Notes: generated from the sequence alone by a model not told the origin. Counted from the stretch's first letter, positions 33,300 through 46,175 are shown. The stretch: 64,000 bases of DNA from Cornus controversa (GCA_026545225.1 CM048850.1:8891001-8955000); one strand, 5' to 3'. Numbers and translations: made by a program.

Positions 33300-33307
33300 A
33301 ATTTATA
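33300..33307 (-). promoter_or_regulatory. MMP-B TATA box
   Basis: TATAAATT on the minus strand about 90 bp upstream of the ATG, in the same context as in the other MMP copies. Confidence 0.7.
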
Positions 33308-33359
33308 GAGAGGCCAATTCAGGTATGTGCATTTTCCAAGTTTGTAATTACAATTTTAG

Positions 33360-33646
33360 GCTAATACCCATATATTTTGAAAATATTTAAATTGGGTTAT
33401 TTATTTATTTCTTATTATTTAGTTGGGTTTTAATTATTTAAATGGTTTTAGTTAAATTTTGTAAATGCCTGTTTTATTTGTTTAATGCGGATGTTTGAAT
33501 TGTTACTAAGTGCTGACTTATTTTAATTTTGTGTGTGACATATTTGTTTTAAATGTATTTTTCTTTTAAATAAAATGTATGGGTTTTGGGTTACATGTTC
33601 TTTAAATTTTTTATTTTATCAGGTTGGGCTAGACTGTTGGATTGGG

Positions 33647-33687
<41 letters not shown>

Positions 33688-35629
33688 ATTTATAGGTGGG
33701 CTAAGTATTTTATATTTATTAATATAATTATTTAGGAATTTTATTTTAGTTTTCTAGAAAAAAAATAAAATAAAAGAAAAATAAAAAGGGGTTAGGGTTT
33801 CTGTCGTTTACACGTACAGAGATCGAAAGAGCATAAACGTAAGAGAGAAGGGAGAGAATGAGCGTTTCATCGGGACGAGTTTGTGTTCTTCAAAAGGGTA
33901 AGTTTGAACTCTTCTCTTCCCCTTTAAATCTGTAGATATATATATTATTTGTATATACATGTTGCTAGAATATATATATAATTTTTTTTTTGTATTTAAT
34001 TATGAAATTAAATGATTATGCATGCTAAGGTGGATTTTGTGGATTAAACATAAAGAATCTAGGGGTTTGATACTACTATAGGGTATTTTTACATATGTAT
34101 ATACATGTATATATGATTGTATAGGCGAGTGTGTGTGTGTGTGTATATATATATATATGTACTAACTTGAAATTGAGTTTACTGTATTCATAATTTTTGA
34201 GGGTTTTTGTTCCGATCAATAGGTTGAGTTTGAAAATTTGAAAATCCTTGAAAATTTGGTTGCGAACCGTTGGGTAGATTGACGGGAATTTGAGTTTAAA
34301 ATTTTAGATTTTTAAAACTTAAAATGGGGTGTTTTGATTTGGGTGACGAGAGGGCGTGAATTTGGTACCAAAGCGTAGCTTAGATTGAGATGAGTTCAAT
34401 GGTATATTCATACCTGCAATTCGGTGCCCGAAAGTGGCTTGAAAATGGCCGAAAAGTTCTGGCACCATTGTTGATACGTTCTATTGCAGTCGAGGGTATT
34501 TTTAAAATTTTAAAATTTGTTTTTAATTTAGAAAAATAGTAAAAATAATTTTAAAAATTGTTTTTAAATTCCAGAAAATTCTAAAAAATTTTGGGTAACC
34601 TTTTAGGGACAGAATACACTTGAATTTTAAATTTCAAGTGGAAATGAGCTTCCCTCGTGGTTAAATTGATTTTAAAAGTATGCCTCAAAATTGGGTTTTC
34701 TTCTTCTTTTATTTAGGAAATATTTTTAATTGGTTGTTGTATTTTTTTTCCCTTCCTTAATTGTATTTTTTGAACTTATAAATGTTCATGATATTTGATA
34801 TTAGTTTAATTGTGTTGTGTATGAGTTGTTTTATTATGGTGATTGAACTTCTGTTAGATTAAATTAAAATGTTAAGTACGTTAGATCTTTTATTTTGGTT
34901 TAATACATTAGTTGTAGAGGCATGTAAGGATTGTCAGAGGGCATGTCAGGATTGCAAATACCTAATAAGGTATCTAGGGAGGTATGTAAGGATTGCTAGG
35001 GGGCATGTCAGGATTGCCAATATCTAATAAGGTATTCATAGATATTATAGGAGGCATGTTAGGATTGTCTATGTTTAATAGGGTTGATTTCTGAATTGGG
35101 ACGGTATATATGACGACTTATATTTTGGAAACATGAGATAAATAAGGAAATGATTTGTATATAATTATATATATTGGTTGTCCCTCATATAAAGGGTATG
35201 TTTACCAATTCTCTAATTGAGTTGTATTTGAGAGAACTTGCTCGTTTGTTTAACCCACTTTGTTGATATTTTAGGTTCAAGGAAGTTTCCACCTCGAGGT
35301 TAAAGCATAGAGTTCGTAGAGCGTGGTGGTCATCTACTCTTTACTAGACTTTAGTGTAGAGGCTTAGATATTTTCATAAAGTATTTTACTTTAATCTTTT
35401 TGGTTAAGGGATCCTTGAGTTACGAGACTTCCAAATTGTATTGATCAGACTGGAATTATGTATTTAACATTATTTATTATTATTTCAGTTAGACTTACTT
35501 TCAGCATTTATAATTTCTTTTTCTTTTGTTTTTGTATTCTATGCTTATTTGTTATCAGTTGTAAGTATCCCTTACGTTTTATGTGTGAGACTGGCCACCT
35601 CATACGTGAAATTTGTTGGAAGTTTTTCA
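33360..35629 (+). mobile_element. Solo X-LTR upstream of MMP-B
   Basis: 2270 bp flanked by TTTAG at 33355-33359 and 35630-35634. It shares the GCTAATACCC left-end decay with unit A. Contains (AT)n at 33648-33684 and the AATACCTAATAAGGTAT repeats near 34955-35040. Confidence 0.85.
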
Positions 35630-35633
35630 TTTA

Positions 35634-35864
35634 GGGTCAGTTTGGTTGGAAAGAAAGGTAAGGAAAAGAAAAGAAAGGTAAGGGAGGGAGATGAGATATT
35701 GTGTTTGGTATAAAATATTAGAAAGAAAAGAAAGGGGTTGGGAGGATTTGAAAGGTTACAGCTGGCATGAACCAGTGGCAAATTTAATCCTCTCAAATAT
35801 GGGTAGAAACAGACAGAAAGCCTCCAATCTTTTAATACAATTTTCTTAATACCCAAACTGACCC
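35634..35864. mobile_element. Tourist-like MITE (unit B)
   Basis: 231 bp, GGGTCAGTTTGG / CCAAACTGACCC ends, TTA flanks; orthologous to 18622-18852. Confidence 0.8.
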
Positions 35865-37640
35865 TTAAGCTGCCTTTTCTTTTTAACAAGGATCAAACTG
35901 CTTCAAGTTGTATTTGTGAGTATCACTTATGTTTCTGCATGGATTAGCGATATAGGTAAATTGAATCCTACATTGCATCTCATGGTCAAATTAGTGCTAC
36001 TTGCTTCTACTTTGGCAAATGCAGCTCACTTTTAATTTTGTTGCATCATTTTAACGGTATCTTTTTTTATGTGTCTTTTTTTTTTTTTTTTGGGTCCTCA
36101 TCCAACTTTAATGTGACAGATGAATCACTTTTAGGTGATGGTATTGATAGTGGGCTTTATCTAACCTTCCAGTTCTCCTCCAACAGGCTCTGATGCTTCT
36201 CTACTACAAGGTATATATATGAAACTGTATCTATGACATGAGACTTACAAATACCCATGTTGTTATACTTCTCCGTTCTTAGCATTTTGATGTCTTATGC
36301 TTTAAATTTTCATGTTGTAGATGAAAGGATTAGCCACTATAAACATGTTTAACTATTGATGGGTGTCATGCTTAACAATTATATTCTTAACCTATAAATT
36401 TATCTTTTAAAATATAAAAAGGTATAATTGTAAATTTATTAAAATAGTTTCCATTCCTTTCTTTTCCCAAACACGATTACTATCATTTCTTTTCTTTTCC
36501 ATCATTAATCAACCAAACACGATAATAAGTTAATACTATTCTTCCCGTTCATTTGATTTCTTTTCCCTCGTAACTAATGTTATCATTTCTTTTCCTTTCC
36601 CTCGTACCAAACATAGCCTTAGAGAACTCAAATATGGAACTTCTCGAGGGTGTGGACGTTGGTGTGAAATCAAACAAATTGAAGGGTACTAGACTTCACA
36701 TTTAGTCTCATGTATATATTGTTTGTTTCTTAAAATTAAAACACAAGAAAACAGAAAGAAAGAAAGAAAGAAAGACTATGGGGTCAAAATACTGTAGAGA
36801 CAAGTACTGAAGTTAGTAATGAGGACCGGCGACCTACGGTTTCCGTCTTCTCTCTCTCCAAAAGCATGGTGTATCAGACCCTTTGTTTGTTTTCTCTCTA
36901 AAATATCTTGTAGCTCGTTCTAGAGAGAGGAACAAAAATGTAAGATTTTCCGATAGAAAACAAAGTCCGCTCCAGTTTTTATCTTCTACTGTGGGAAAAC
37001 AATTGATCACAAAACACGTGAACATTGATATCAGTCAGTTTTGATTTTTCTTCTGATCGATTTCTACAAGCTTGTTGCTCATTAAATGGCACACCAAAAA
37101 CTATTACTCACATGTATACAACTTGCTTGAATTTTCGAAGAAAAAAATGATATTATTTGGTTTCATCTCTTCTGATTTATTGAAGAGAAATAGAAAAAAA
37201 AAAAATTCATCGCTTAAGCGACTGCCGCTAGCACTCATGTTCCCTGTAACCGACGTATCAAATTTAGTAAGTTTTGATGGTCATCACCAGTAAGCTTTGA
37301 TTTATATTGCAATGAATTGAATGAAATCAAAATTTTCAAGAGTTTTTTTGAGCTGATAGAGTAGGATATATCCTCCTTCCCTTACATGCAAGGATTGGGT
37401 TTAAGTCAAATCTGGGAATATAGCGAGTGAATGTATACTCATATGAGATGTTTCATTAACCGTTTTATAAAAAATATTTACAAGTTTTACTTGGTCTTCA
37501 AAAGTGTTATAACAATTCTGAGATACAGATAATGCAAATGACCAATTAATAACAGAGTAGGCGTTACTTCGTGTTAAAAAGATGATTTTTTGTTACTAAT
37601 TTTTTTTTTATAATGTTCAAGTTTAGGAAGATTATTTTGT
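35865..37640. other. Intergenic spacer (unit B)
   Basis: Copy of 18856-20624, nearly colinear, lacking about 30 bp near 36787 relative to unit A. No gene or RNA recognised. Confidence 0.55.
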
Positions 37641-38499
37641 GCAAAATAATGTGAAAATTGGGTCGTAGTCAGGACCTCCCCTGTTATTTTTTCAACATTT
37701 TACTCAGAAATAGTATATAACCACGTGAGTCACTAGCCTACAAAAGAAAGGTTGAGAGTGTGTTTACTTTAATTATTGAATAAATAAAAAAATTGACTAA
37801 TAGTGTGTGTGTGTATATATATATATTGTTGAATGTAATGCCATACAAGCCGGGGTCATTGACGTGTTTGATGTGGAGAGAGAGATACAAGCCGGGGTCA
37901 TTGACGTGTAAGGACTCGCTAGGGTCATTGGAAAGAAAACTTCCATTGACGCCTTGTATGGTTGGGCATTTCATTCAACGAAATGTCAAATCTGGGATTC
38001 TGATCATAAACCTGACCTTAGTATTTTTCTTCCAATTTCGAATATATATATATATATATATACAGAAATACATTTTGGAAAAGTACCTACTGCACAAAAA
38101 ACGGCTTTGATAAGTTTAGTACATAATTAGAAGGAAAGGAGGAAATGCTGATCATTGATTTTCTTTTATAATTGGAAAAGTATTTCATACTTTTCTTTCA
38201 CAATCATACAAATTGACTCCCTAGTCTTTCTTTCTTTGAATAAATTTGTCCAGGTTTGAAAAAACATTGATCTCCTACAATAATACATGAGACACCAAAG
38301 TGTGAACTAGTAGTCCTAATCAATTTGTTTGCATTAATTGACTCCAAAGTCTGCACCTCGTGTTTTTTACTTTTACAATTTTCCTGGTAAACTTAGGACT
38401 CCCATGTTTGTTAGACCCTCCAATTAATTAAAAAATTGAATTCGTTAAAGTTGTATGTAATGAAAAATTGAAACATTCAAATACCTGACCTGGCCTCTC
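37641..38499. other. Upstream region of MMP-C
   Basis: Positions 37820-38075 are related to the unit A hairpin region (ACAAGCCGGGGTCATTGACG twice, CTTGTATGGTTGGGCATTTC). Positions 38090-38378 match 25259-25560. From 38379 to about 38480 the sequence is unique in the window. From 38486 it matches the proximal promoter of the other MMP copies. Confidence 0.55.
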
Positions 38500-38507
38500 T
38501 ATAAATT
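38500..38507 (+). promoter_or_regulatory. MMP-C TATA box
   Basis: TATAAATT in CCTCTCTATAAATTACTAG, 101 bp before the ATG at 38608. Proximal promoter and leader are shared with the other copies (CCTTCTRTTGCTACAACAAAC). Unlike them, no LTR interrupts the upstream side. Confidence 0.75.
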
Positions 38508-38607
38508 ACTAGCCTTCCCGATCGAATTCTATACATACCAAACATCAACACAAAGCTAGCTAGCTAGCCTTCTATTGCTACAACAAACAGACTTAGAATA
38601 TTATATC

Positions 38608-39576
38608 ATGGCTCCTAATCTCTCTCTTGTTTTAGGAGCTTTCCTCCTCCTTGTTGTGACAATACCTATCACTGTTGTTCAATCTGAAGATCACTCCAAA
38701 CCTACCGGAAATGCCTTCAAGTTCCTCCAGCACTTGGAGGGTTGCCACAAGGGCCAGACAGTGAAGGGCCTTCATGAGCTCAAACGCTATCTCGAGAAGT
38801 TTGGCTACTTGAACTATGCTACTCATCTTGATTCAAAGACTACTACTACAGCCCATCTCACCAATCATGCAAATGATGATGAGTTCGATGACCTTTTAGA
38901 GTCTGCAGTGAGAGCATACCAATCAAATTATCACTTGAAGGTCACCGGAAGCTTAGACTCCGAAACCATTCAAGAAATGATGCTCCCAAGATGTGGCATG
39001 CCTGATGTTGTCAATGCCACAAACACAATTATGTCAAGCAGAAAATTGAAACAGCCCAAAGTTTTCAACATGGTTGCTCAGTACACATTCTTCCCAGGAA
39101 TGCCAAGGTGGCGTCCATCAAAAACGCGTCTCACTTATAGCTTCCAATCCAGTGCCCAAGTTGTGCAATTGCAAGTACTGAGGTCAGTGTGTTCGCGAGC
39201 CTTTCAGAGATGGCAAGATGTGAGCCAATTCACGTTTCAGGAAGCTCCCCAGGGTGCAACCGGGGACATTGTTATTGGGTTTCATCACGGTAATCATAAC
39301 GATGGGAGCCCATTTGATGGTTCAGGTGGCACATTGGCTCATGCTTTTGCACCAACAAGAGGATGGTTCCACTATGATGCTGATGAGAATTGGAGTACTA
39401 ATCCCACCAACATGAACCAATTTGACTTGGAATCTGTTGCAGTGCATGAGATCGGGCATCTTCTTGGGCTTGGCCACAGCACAGTGAGGAATGCCATTAT
39501 GTTTGCGACCTTTTCTCCTCGAACTATCAAGAGGGATCTTGACGCCGAACAGGATAGTGATTATTCTGTAGGCTAA
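38608..39576 (+). CDS. MMP-C, secreted matrix metalloproteinase (SMEP1-like), intact ORF
   Basis: Zinc endopeptidase acting on extracellular proteins; 322 residues, intronless. I chose the ATG at 38608 over one 33 nt upstream because MAPNLSLVLG is the start shared by all copies. Residues 1-26 form a signal peptide. The prodomain runs to about 150, with the cysteine switch PRCGMPDV at 127-134. In the catalytic domain are HHGNHNDG...FDG (226-238), LAHAF (243-247), HYDADENW (255-262), HEIGHLLGLGH (280-290; zinc ligands H280, H284, H290, catalytic E281) and Met-turn M298 in NAIMFA. The last 11 codons (from about residue 312, DAEQDSDYSVG) are encoded by an inserted LTR; the ancestral end remains beyond it at 40182-40224. 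No haemopexin domain, as usual in plants. The catalytic core is complete, so activity is plausible. Confidence 0.93.
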   Translation: MAPNLSLVLGAFLLLVVTIPITVVQSEDHSKPTGNAFKFLQHLEGCHKGQTVKGLHELKRYLEKFGYLNYATHLDSKTTTTAHLTNHANDDEFDDLLESAVRAYQSNYHLKVTGSLDSETIQEMMLPRCGMPDVVNATNTIMSSRKLKQPKVFNMVAQYTFFPGMPRWRPSKTRLTYSFQSSAQVVQLQVLRSVCSRAFQRWQDVSQFTFQEAPQGATGDIVIGFHHGNHNDGSPFDGSGGTLAHAFAPTRGWFHYDADENWSTNPTNMNQFDLESVAVHEIGHLLGLGHSTVRNAIMFATFSPRTIKRDLDAEQDSDYSVG

Positions 39577-40176
39577 GGGCAACAGAAAATAAACAGAAAG
39601 AAAGCACGAGAATTGCCCAAAAACTCAGAGAAAAGTCTCTGGTATTCAATATTATTATTCAAAATCAAGAGTACCTTCGAATCAACCCACAAGCCGGGTT
39701 ATATAGCTGAACTTGGTCAACATTACCAAAAATAGCAAAAACCTAATATTCTTGCCAAAATAAAATACGAAATAAAAGAAGAAAGTTGCCAGAATTCTGG
39801 CCCAAATCAAGCCCAGAATCTCTTCCTAATCAACAAAATAAATATTACCAAAAAAGGAAAGAAATAACTAAAATTAGGGATTCGGAGGGGAAAACAGTGG
39901 ATTTTGACCTCGAAAACAGACACACCCAGCTTTAGCTAGGTGCCCACGACGTGCGCGCCGAACCAAGCTTTCCGAATTGTGGTCATAAAGGCGATTCTGA
40001 CACCCGTAGCCAAAGTTATGGCCAAAATACTGAAATGCATCCAAAAATACCCTAATTAGTGACAAGGTCACGATTTCCTGCCATCTTTACGTTGATCTGC
40101 CAACTCAAGATATTTCAGTGCCATCAACGTGTCGTCTGACAGCTCAGCATCATCTGACTCGGATGCTCCTGCATCA
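39540..40176 (-). mobile_element. Solo LTR in the 3' end of MMP-C
   Basis: 637 bp, ends TGACGCCG...CTGCATCA, flanked by GATCT at 39535-39539 and 40177-40181. Reverse-strand features fit an LTR: a TATA-like TATATAACCCGGC near 39693-39705 and a T-rich downstream part. Orientation and family are uncertain. It has no internal region. It supplies a new stop codon to MMP-C 37 nt in and may supply its polyadenylation site. Confidence 0.85.
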
Positions 40177-40181
40177 GATCT

Positions 40182-40224
40182 GCATGCTGATGATATTGAA
40201 GGAATACGCGTCTTGTACTCTTAG
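40182..40224 (+). pseudogene. Detached ancestral C-terminus of MMP-C
   Basis: In frame with the codons before the solo LTR, this segment reads HADDIEGIRVLYS then TAG (40222-40224), matching the MMP-D ending HTDDIQGIRALYS. It shows what the gene encoded before the insertion. Confidence 0.88.
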
Positions 40225-40397
40225 TTAGTAGGACTACCACATATATATATCTATATATGTCACGTTTTCTTTTATGTTATCATTTGAGTGTTACTATGAG
40301 AAAACCAAAAAATAATTGAATACCGGTGATAAACCTGTATTCAACAAGAGTTATACTCGCGGCTTGTAATAAATGAATTTCTATTTAATAGAATTTC
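40225..40397. other. MMP-C 3' flank
   Basis: Shares GGTGATAAACCTGTATTCAAC and the following TTATACTCGCGGCTTGTAA-like sequence with the 3' flanks of MMP-A, B and D (reverse strand). Probably the ancestral 3' UTR or terminator region. Confidence 0.6.
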
Positions 40398-41080
40398 TGT
40401 TAGAAATAAAAAGAACAATTATATTGATTGAATTGATATTAGTTATATTGTCTTCATATTAAAAGTCTATTTATAGGCACATAATCTTGGAGGTTAAGTA
40501 AACTTAGAAGATAAGAAATCTTATTCTTAGATGGTTTAGGAAAAAGTGTAATGAACCTATTAAGAAAATATATATAATCTATAATAGGAAATGTATAATC
40601 TAACAGCTCTCACAAACTCAAGGTGAGTCCTATGAAGTCAACTTCAGTTTGGAGACAAAATGTTGAATGCGGCTCGCGAAAGCTATCTGGTGATGTAACC
40701 AACTGTGGCTGTGAATACATACAAAGAAGTTGCAAAAGAGCCGAAAAGACCAAAAAAGGCTCGTTGGAGCAAAAACTAATTTAAAAATTAGAAAAGGATC
40801 TCGTTGAAATTAGAGACTTTGACACACAGATGTTATGGCACGTGAAAGTAATTTTGACAATTGCACACCGGGGATGAAACCGATGGTGTCATTCCCGGCG
40901 GTGAGGACAATAAACTGTGAAGACTACCAGGAATTGATAAGCTCTAATACCATGTTAGAAATATAGAAAGAAAATTGTATTTGATTGAATTGATCTTGAT
41001 TATATTGTCTTAATCTTAATGAATAATACATAAAAGCCTATTTATACGCACATAATTTTGGAGGCTAAGTAAACTTAGCT
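40398..41080 (-). mobile_element. TRIM-like miniature LTR element
   Basis: LTR 1 at 40398-40605 (208 bp, TGTTAGAAAT...ATCTAACA) and a partial LTR 2 from 40953 to about 41080, about 85% alike where they align. The internal part of about 350 bp is noncoding. A primer site TGGTATTAGAGC (minus strand, 40941-40952) directly abuts LTR 2; it has one mismatch to initiator-Met. LTR 2 is cut off after GTAAACTTAG. Confidence 0.8.
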
Positions 41081-41353
41081 ATATATATATATATTCTCTT
41101 TGAATAAAGGTCCAGTTCTTGTTACATCTATCATGTGTTTAGAGAGAATAACCGAACACAAATCTAGGTTACTTGACTATATATATAGCAATTTGAGAAA
41201 GGACAATGCTTGGATCTTGTTTGGGAGAACCAACTTGGTCCTCCGTTAATGTGCTCCTATAAAATTTAGACATCTGTTTAAAATTGAAAAAGATTAAAAA
41301 AAATGACATTAATCGTCTTCTGACCGGTTAACTCGAAACCCATCTGCGCACTC
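41081..41353. other. Spacer before unit D
   Basis: No gene. CTTGTTACATCTAT near 41120 matches the MMP 3' flank of the other units (reverse strand near 5018), so MMP flank homology resumes after the TRIM. Confidence 0.45.
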
Positions 41354-44173
41354 TAAAATACCCCCTACAAATTTCATGCATGAGGTGGCCAGTATCACAC
41401 ATAAAACATAAAGGATAGCTACAACTGATAGCAAATAAGCATAGATTACAAGGACAAAAAGAAAATATTTATAAATGCTGAAAAGAAAGTCTACTGAAAT
41501 AATAAATACTGTTAAATAAACTTGATACTAGTCTGAACAATACAACTTGGAAGTCCCGTAACTCAAAGACCCCTTTAACCAAAAATTATTAAAGTAAATA
41601 CTTTATGAAAAGATCTAAATCCCTACACTAAAGTCTGGTAAGGAATAGATGACCGTCATGCTCTACGAACTTCACGCTCTAATCTCGAGGTGGAAACTGC
41701 TTGGGACCTGAAATATCAACAAAGTGGGTTAAACTCACGGGTAAGTTCAATCTACTACAACCCAGATAGAGAACCGGTAAACATACCCTCTATATGAGGG
41801 ACAATAAATATATATGATTATATACATGAATCATCTTTTCTTCTAACCCATGTACCAAAATAGAAACCATCATACATACTGTACCAACCCATCCCCTAAC
41901 ACTCAAATTATAGAAACTATTTTCTATTTTTAAACAAAAAGCAATCCTTACATGCCCGAACAATTTATTAAACAAAATACCTTATGAATAATTGGTAATC
42001 CTATCCTGCCTTCCTTATATATATATATTAAGTACCCCACCATGTAATTGACAATCCACACATGCCTCCCTTACTAACCTTAAAAATACCTTATTAGATA
42101 TTGGCAATCTTGACACGCCTCCCCTATCCATATTAACTACCCTATCGGCAATCCTGACATACCTCCCTAATTAACCTGAAATATATATATAAATGTATAC
42201 AAATCATTTCCTTATTTATCTCATGTCTCCAAAACAAAAGTCGTCCTATATACCGTCTCAATTCAACCTCTATCACACAAGTTTAGAACCTATTTCTAAG
42301 TTCAAACCAAAGGCATAAATACAATACCCTATTAAATCTAGGCAATCTTGACATGCCTCCTATACTATCCTTAAAAATCTTATTAGGTATTGGCAAACCT
42401 GACATGCCCCCTGGCAATCTTTACATGTCTCCCTAACCTTAGATACCTTATTAGGTACTAGTAATCCGGACATACCTCCTAACAATCCTTACATGATTTT
42501 ACAACTAACGTATTAAACTAAAATCAAAGATCTAACCTACTTAGCACATTAATTAAATCTAACAGAAATTCAATCACCATAATAAAATAACTCATGCATA
42601 AGTAAACTAATATCAAGTATATCATAAACAATTATGGTTTCAAAGAATACAATTAAGGAAGAAAAAATAATATAACCAACAATTATATGAGCAAGCACAC
42701 AACTAAATCTCTAATATACCTAAAAACTCTATTTAATAATTCTAAAATTTTTTGAAAATTTTAAAAATATTTTCCAAACAAAAGAAAATGAAAACCCAAT
42801 CTTGAGGCATACTTTTAAAACCAATTTAACCACGAGGGAAACTCATTTCCACTTGAAACATGAAACCCAAGTGTATTCTATTCCTAAAAGGTTACCTAAA
42901 TTTTTTTAAAATTTTCAGGAATTTAAAAACAATTTTAAAAATTAATTTTCTTATTTTTCTAATTTAAAAATCAATTTAGAAAAATTGAAAAAAAAACAAA
43001 AAATAATCTGCACTGGGCCGAGAGGTAGGCACGGCGAGTGGGGCCTGTTGCCGCCTGCGTCGGTAGCATGCGCCCCCGCACGCCGGCTGTGCGTGTAGGG
43101 GGCGCTGCCCCTTTCTTCTTCTGTCTATTTTTTTTTCTTTTTCCCTGTAACTAACGAAAAGCCATGGAGTCCAAGTTTTTCGGCCACTTCCGAGCACCAA
43201 ATCGCGCGTATGAATATACCATTCAATTTGTCTCGATCTAAGCTACGCATTGGTACCAAAACACCCCTCTTGTAGCCTAAATGAAAAACTCCCAAATTCA
43301 GGTTTTAAAATTTTAAAATTTCAATCTCATTTTCCATCAATCTACCCAACGGTTTGCAACCAAACTTTCAACGATTATTCGGGGAAGCAAGAACTACCTA
43401 TTAATTGGAACAGAAACCTTTAAAAACAACGATTACAACAAACCCATATCTCATGTATATATATATCCACCTATACAGTCATATATACATGAATATACAC
43501 TTGGAAAATTTCCCCAAAGCTATACCAAAACTACAGATTTCTCATGTTTAATCCACAGAAACACTAATAGTATGCATAATCATTCAATTTTATAATTAAA
43601 AATATGAAAACATATTCCAGCAACATGTATATACAAAAAATATATATTTCTACAGATTCAAAGGGGAAGAGAAGAGTTCAAACTTGCCTTTTTGACGAAC
43701 ATGAACTCGTCCCGATGAATCCCTTCTTCTCTCCCTCATCTCTTTCGTCTACACTCTTTTTGTCTTTGTGGTTGAAAACGAACGACAAAAACCCTAACCT
43801 CCTTTTTCTTTCCTTTTATTTTTTTTCCAAAAAACTAATTACACTCCAAAATAATAAAAATAAAAATATAATAAAAATTAACCTAGCCCATCAAAATAAG
43901 TATACACCTAGCCTAACCATTCCAACCCAACTCAACCCAAATTCCTTCTTAGCCCAATCTAAAATTAAAATAAAGGAAAATACAAAGACTCAGTCCAAAT
44001 AAAATAAAATAAACTACACCAAAAATATTTAAAGCACTCAAATAAATTTAATTCAACCAATAAAGCCATTCAAAGCACTCAAAGAAATTTAATTCAACCA
44101 ATAAAGCAATTATAAAAATAAATAAAGCATTTATATTAAAAATTAAATGACCTCAAAATTACAGGGTATTACA
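41354..44173 (-). mobile_element. Complete reverse X-LTR (start of unit D)
   Basis: 2820 bp flanked by CACTC at 41349-41353 and 44174-44178, with ends TAAAATACCCCC (decayed TGAAATACCCCC) and GGGTATTACA. It defines both ends of the family in this orientation. It includes the repeat region at 42000-42500 and the CpG-rich stretch at 43015-43110. Confidence 0.88.
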
Positions 44174-44614
44174 CACTCTCTCTCCACACACATTGCACAA
44201 CTCGTTCTTCCCTACTTACCTACCTCCCTCTATTCACAAAACTCTAATATTCATTGATTCATACTCTTTTATTCTTCTATTGTGTAGTCGGTATTACACA
44301 TATAAACACGAACATATACACACGCTGATGGACCGTATCAACCGACTGGTACTCTTAAAGTATCGAGAGTTGTAAAATTTAGGTAGTTGGGTACCTGTTT
44401 TGGTCAACCGAAAAGCAGACTTTTAACTAGTCAAAAAGAGACTTTCAATCGACCGAAACAACATAGCAGTTGGCCGACAGATTTAGGAATCGAATCCAGT
44501 GTACATCTAAAGGAAGTAACAGCTGAAGGACCTCTTAAGCCAGCCGATGGTTTAAGGAAGTAACAGCTGAAGGACCTCTTAAGCTGGCCAATGAATTGGC
44601 CAGCTGAAACTATG
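44174..44614. other. Spacer with short inverted motifs (unit D)
   Basis: Copy of 1701-2146. The AAGGAAGTAACAGCTGAAGG direct repeat is better preserved here (44512 and 44555). No gene. Confidence 0.5.
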
Positions 44615-46175
44615 TGTGACCCGAGAATTGTCCCTGGAGGGGAGGGGGTGAATAGGGACATTAAGCAAACAATGGAATCTTTTCGGTTTAACTTGTTTTG
44701 ACAAAAAATTGATTGAATAGACCTTTGTTAAATACTTGGTGAACTTATGTTAAACACTTGGTGTGTAGATTGATTTAACAAGTGATTATCTTATTGCACA
44801 AAAGAAGTCACATAGACATACTAAAATAATTAAGCATGCATTTATTATTAAGGTAAATTCATATGTTCAATGCATATTTATTGTGCAATCACAACATATT
44901 CAATTGAACCAATCAATCCACTTATCTTACCATCCTTTGAATGTATAAAATTATATCATCAAGAATTCTCATAACATTCATAAACATGCTTATAGTGTGT
45001 GGACAAGTTGATTGCACATTTTATTAAATACACGGTATGCAATTTGATTGAGAAATGGATAATCAAATAAACTCTCAATCAATCAACATACTCCAAGCAT
45101 TCATCACATCCTCCTTATGCGAATTAATGCATTTAAACTTATAGCATTCATATATAAAACATATGGAATTTAAACAAATGAAATGCTATCAAATAAATGA
45201 GTTTAAGGACAGAGAAATGCAAACTCAGTGAAACCATGATTTTTACATGGTACAACCCCTCTTTCCTACATCCATGCCTCAAGAGCACATCTTGAGGTTT
45301 TCGCTATAGAACTTCCCTTAAGGATGGAAAGAAAACTGTACAATTGCCAAGTGAACCATTTGGGCTTCTTCGCTCCGTGAACAATTCACCGAGATTCCTT
45401 GCCAATCTCATGACTTGGACTTATTTGCTCAATGAAACTTCACTAAGACTTCTTTGCTAAGCTGATGACTTAGGCTTTTTTGCCAAATGCACCACTTGGT
45501 CTTCCTCTCAAATAGGATGAATAAGAGTTTACGTACAATATAGAATATCCTTCAATAGATAGATACACAAATTATAGCTCACATACATAGAGTTAGCAGT
45601 GAAATACATAATTGAAAGCTCTTCACTTGGATTTTGCCACTATGAATAATATGCAAGTGTTTGGTTCAATAATGGTGACTACCAATGGATGAATGATATG
45701 AAAATTTAAGCTCTAAGGTAGCATATACCCATAATATATTATCATGGATGGTTATGGTAGTCTCTTTCACTTGTATAATGCATATACAATGTGTATTTAT
45801 AGTCTAAGAACGAATTCTGATCATTTGGAAGTGGTCTTATGAAATCTAGTATATTATATATTAAGTTGACTTACTTGATTACTTAAGTTATTGGAAAAAA
45901 GAAAAAGCAAAAGATGACAAAGTGTGTGGTTGGATGGGCGAGATGAGGTCAAGACCCCAAGTATAGAATGGTCAGGGAGTGGATATGGGATGGAGTGGAG
46001 TGGATGGTGTGTGAATGAGATTATCATATATGCCTTGAATTTTTGTATATGTTTTTAGGCATCGACTTCCATGGTTGGCATGTAGTAGCCTGACTGGATG
46101 AGATGGGCGAATAATTTCTTCCCTCTTTAGTGCTTAAAGGAATGAGCGATGGTTAAGGCCTCTTCAGCCTCGTCA
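44615..46175 (-). mobile_element. Sirevirus-like LTR remnant (unit D)
   Basis: Copy of 2147-3752 and 28210-29810, starting TGTGACCCGAGAATTG. Noncoding; reverse TATA near 45795. Confidence 0.65.

Larger units (their letters stand above)
25566..41353. repeat. Segmental duplication unit B
   Basis: Homologous in order to unit A and unit D. Contents: reverse X-LTR, Sirevirus-like LTR remnant, forward X-LTR fragment, complete Mutator-like MITE, MMP-B, solo X-LTR, Tourist MITE, spacer, then MMP-C. It is the only unit in the window holding both a minus-strand and a plus-strand MMP. Confidence 0.8.

Noticed and set aside
38575..38607. Upstream ATG of MMP-C adding 11 residues
   Set aside because: The extension would precede the hydrophobic signal peptide, and the other copies lack it; MAPNLSLVLG is the shared start.
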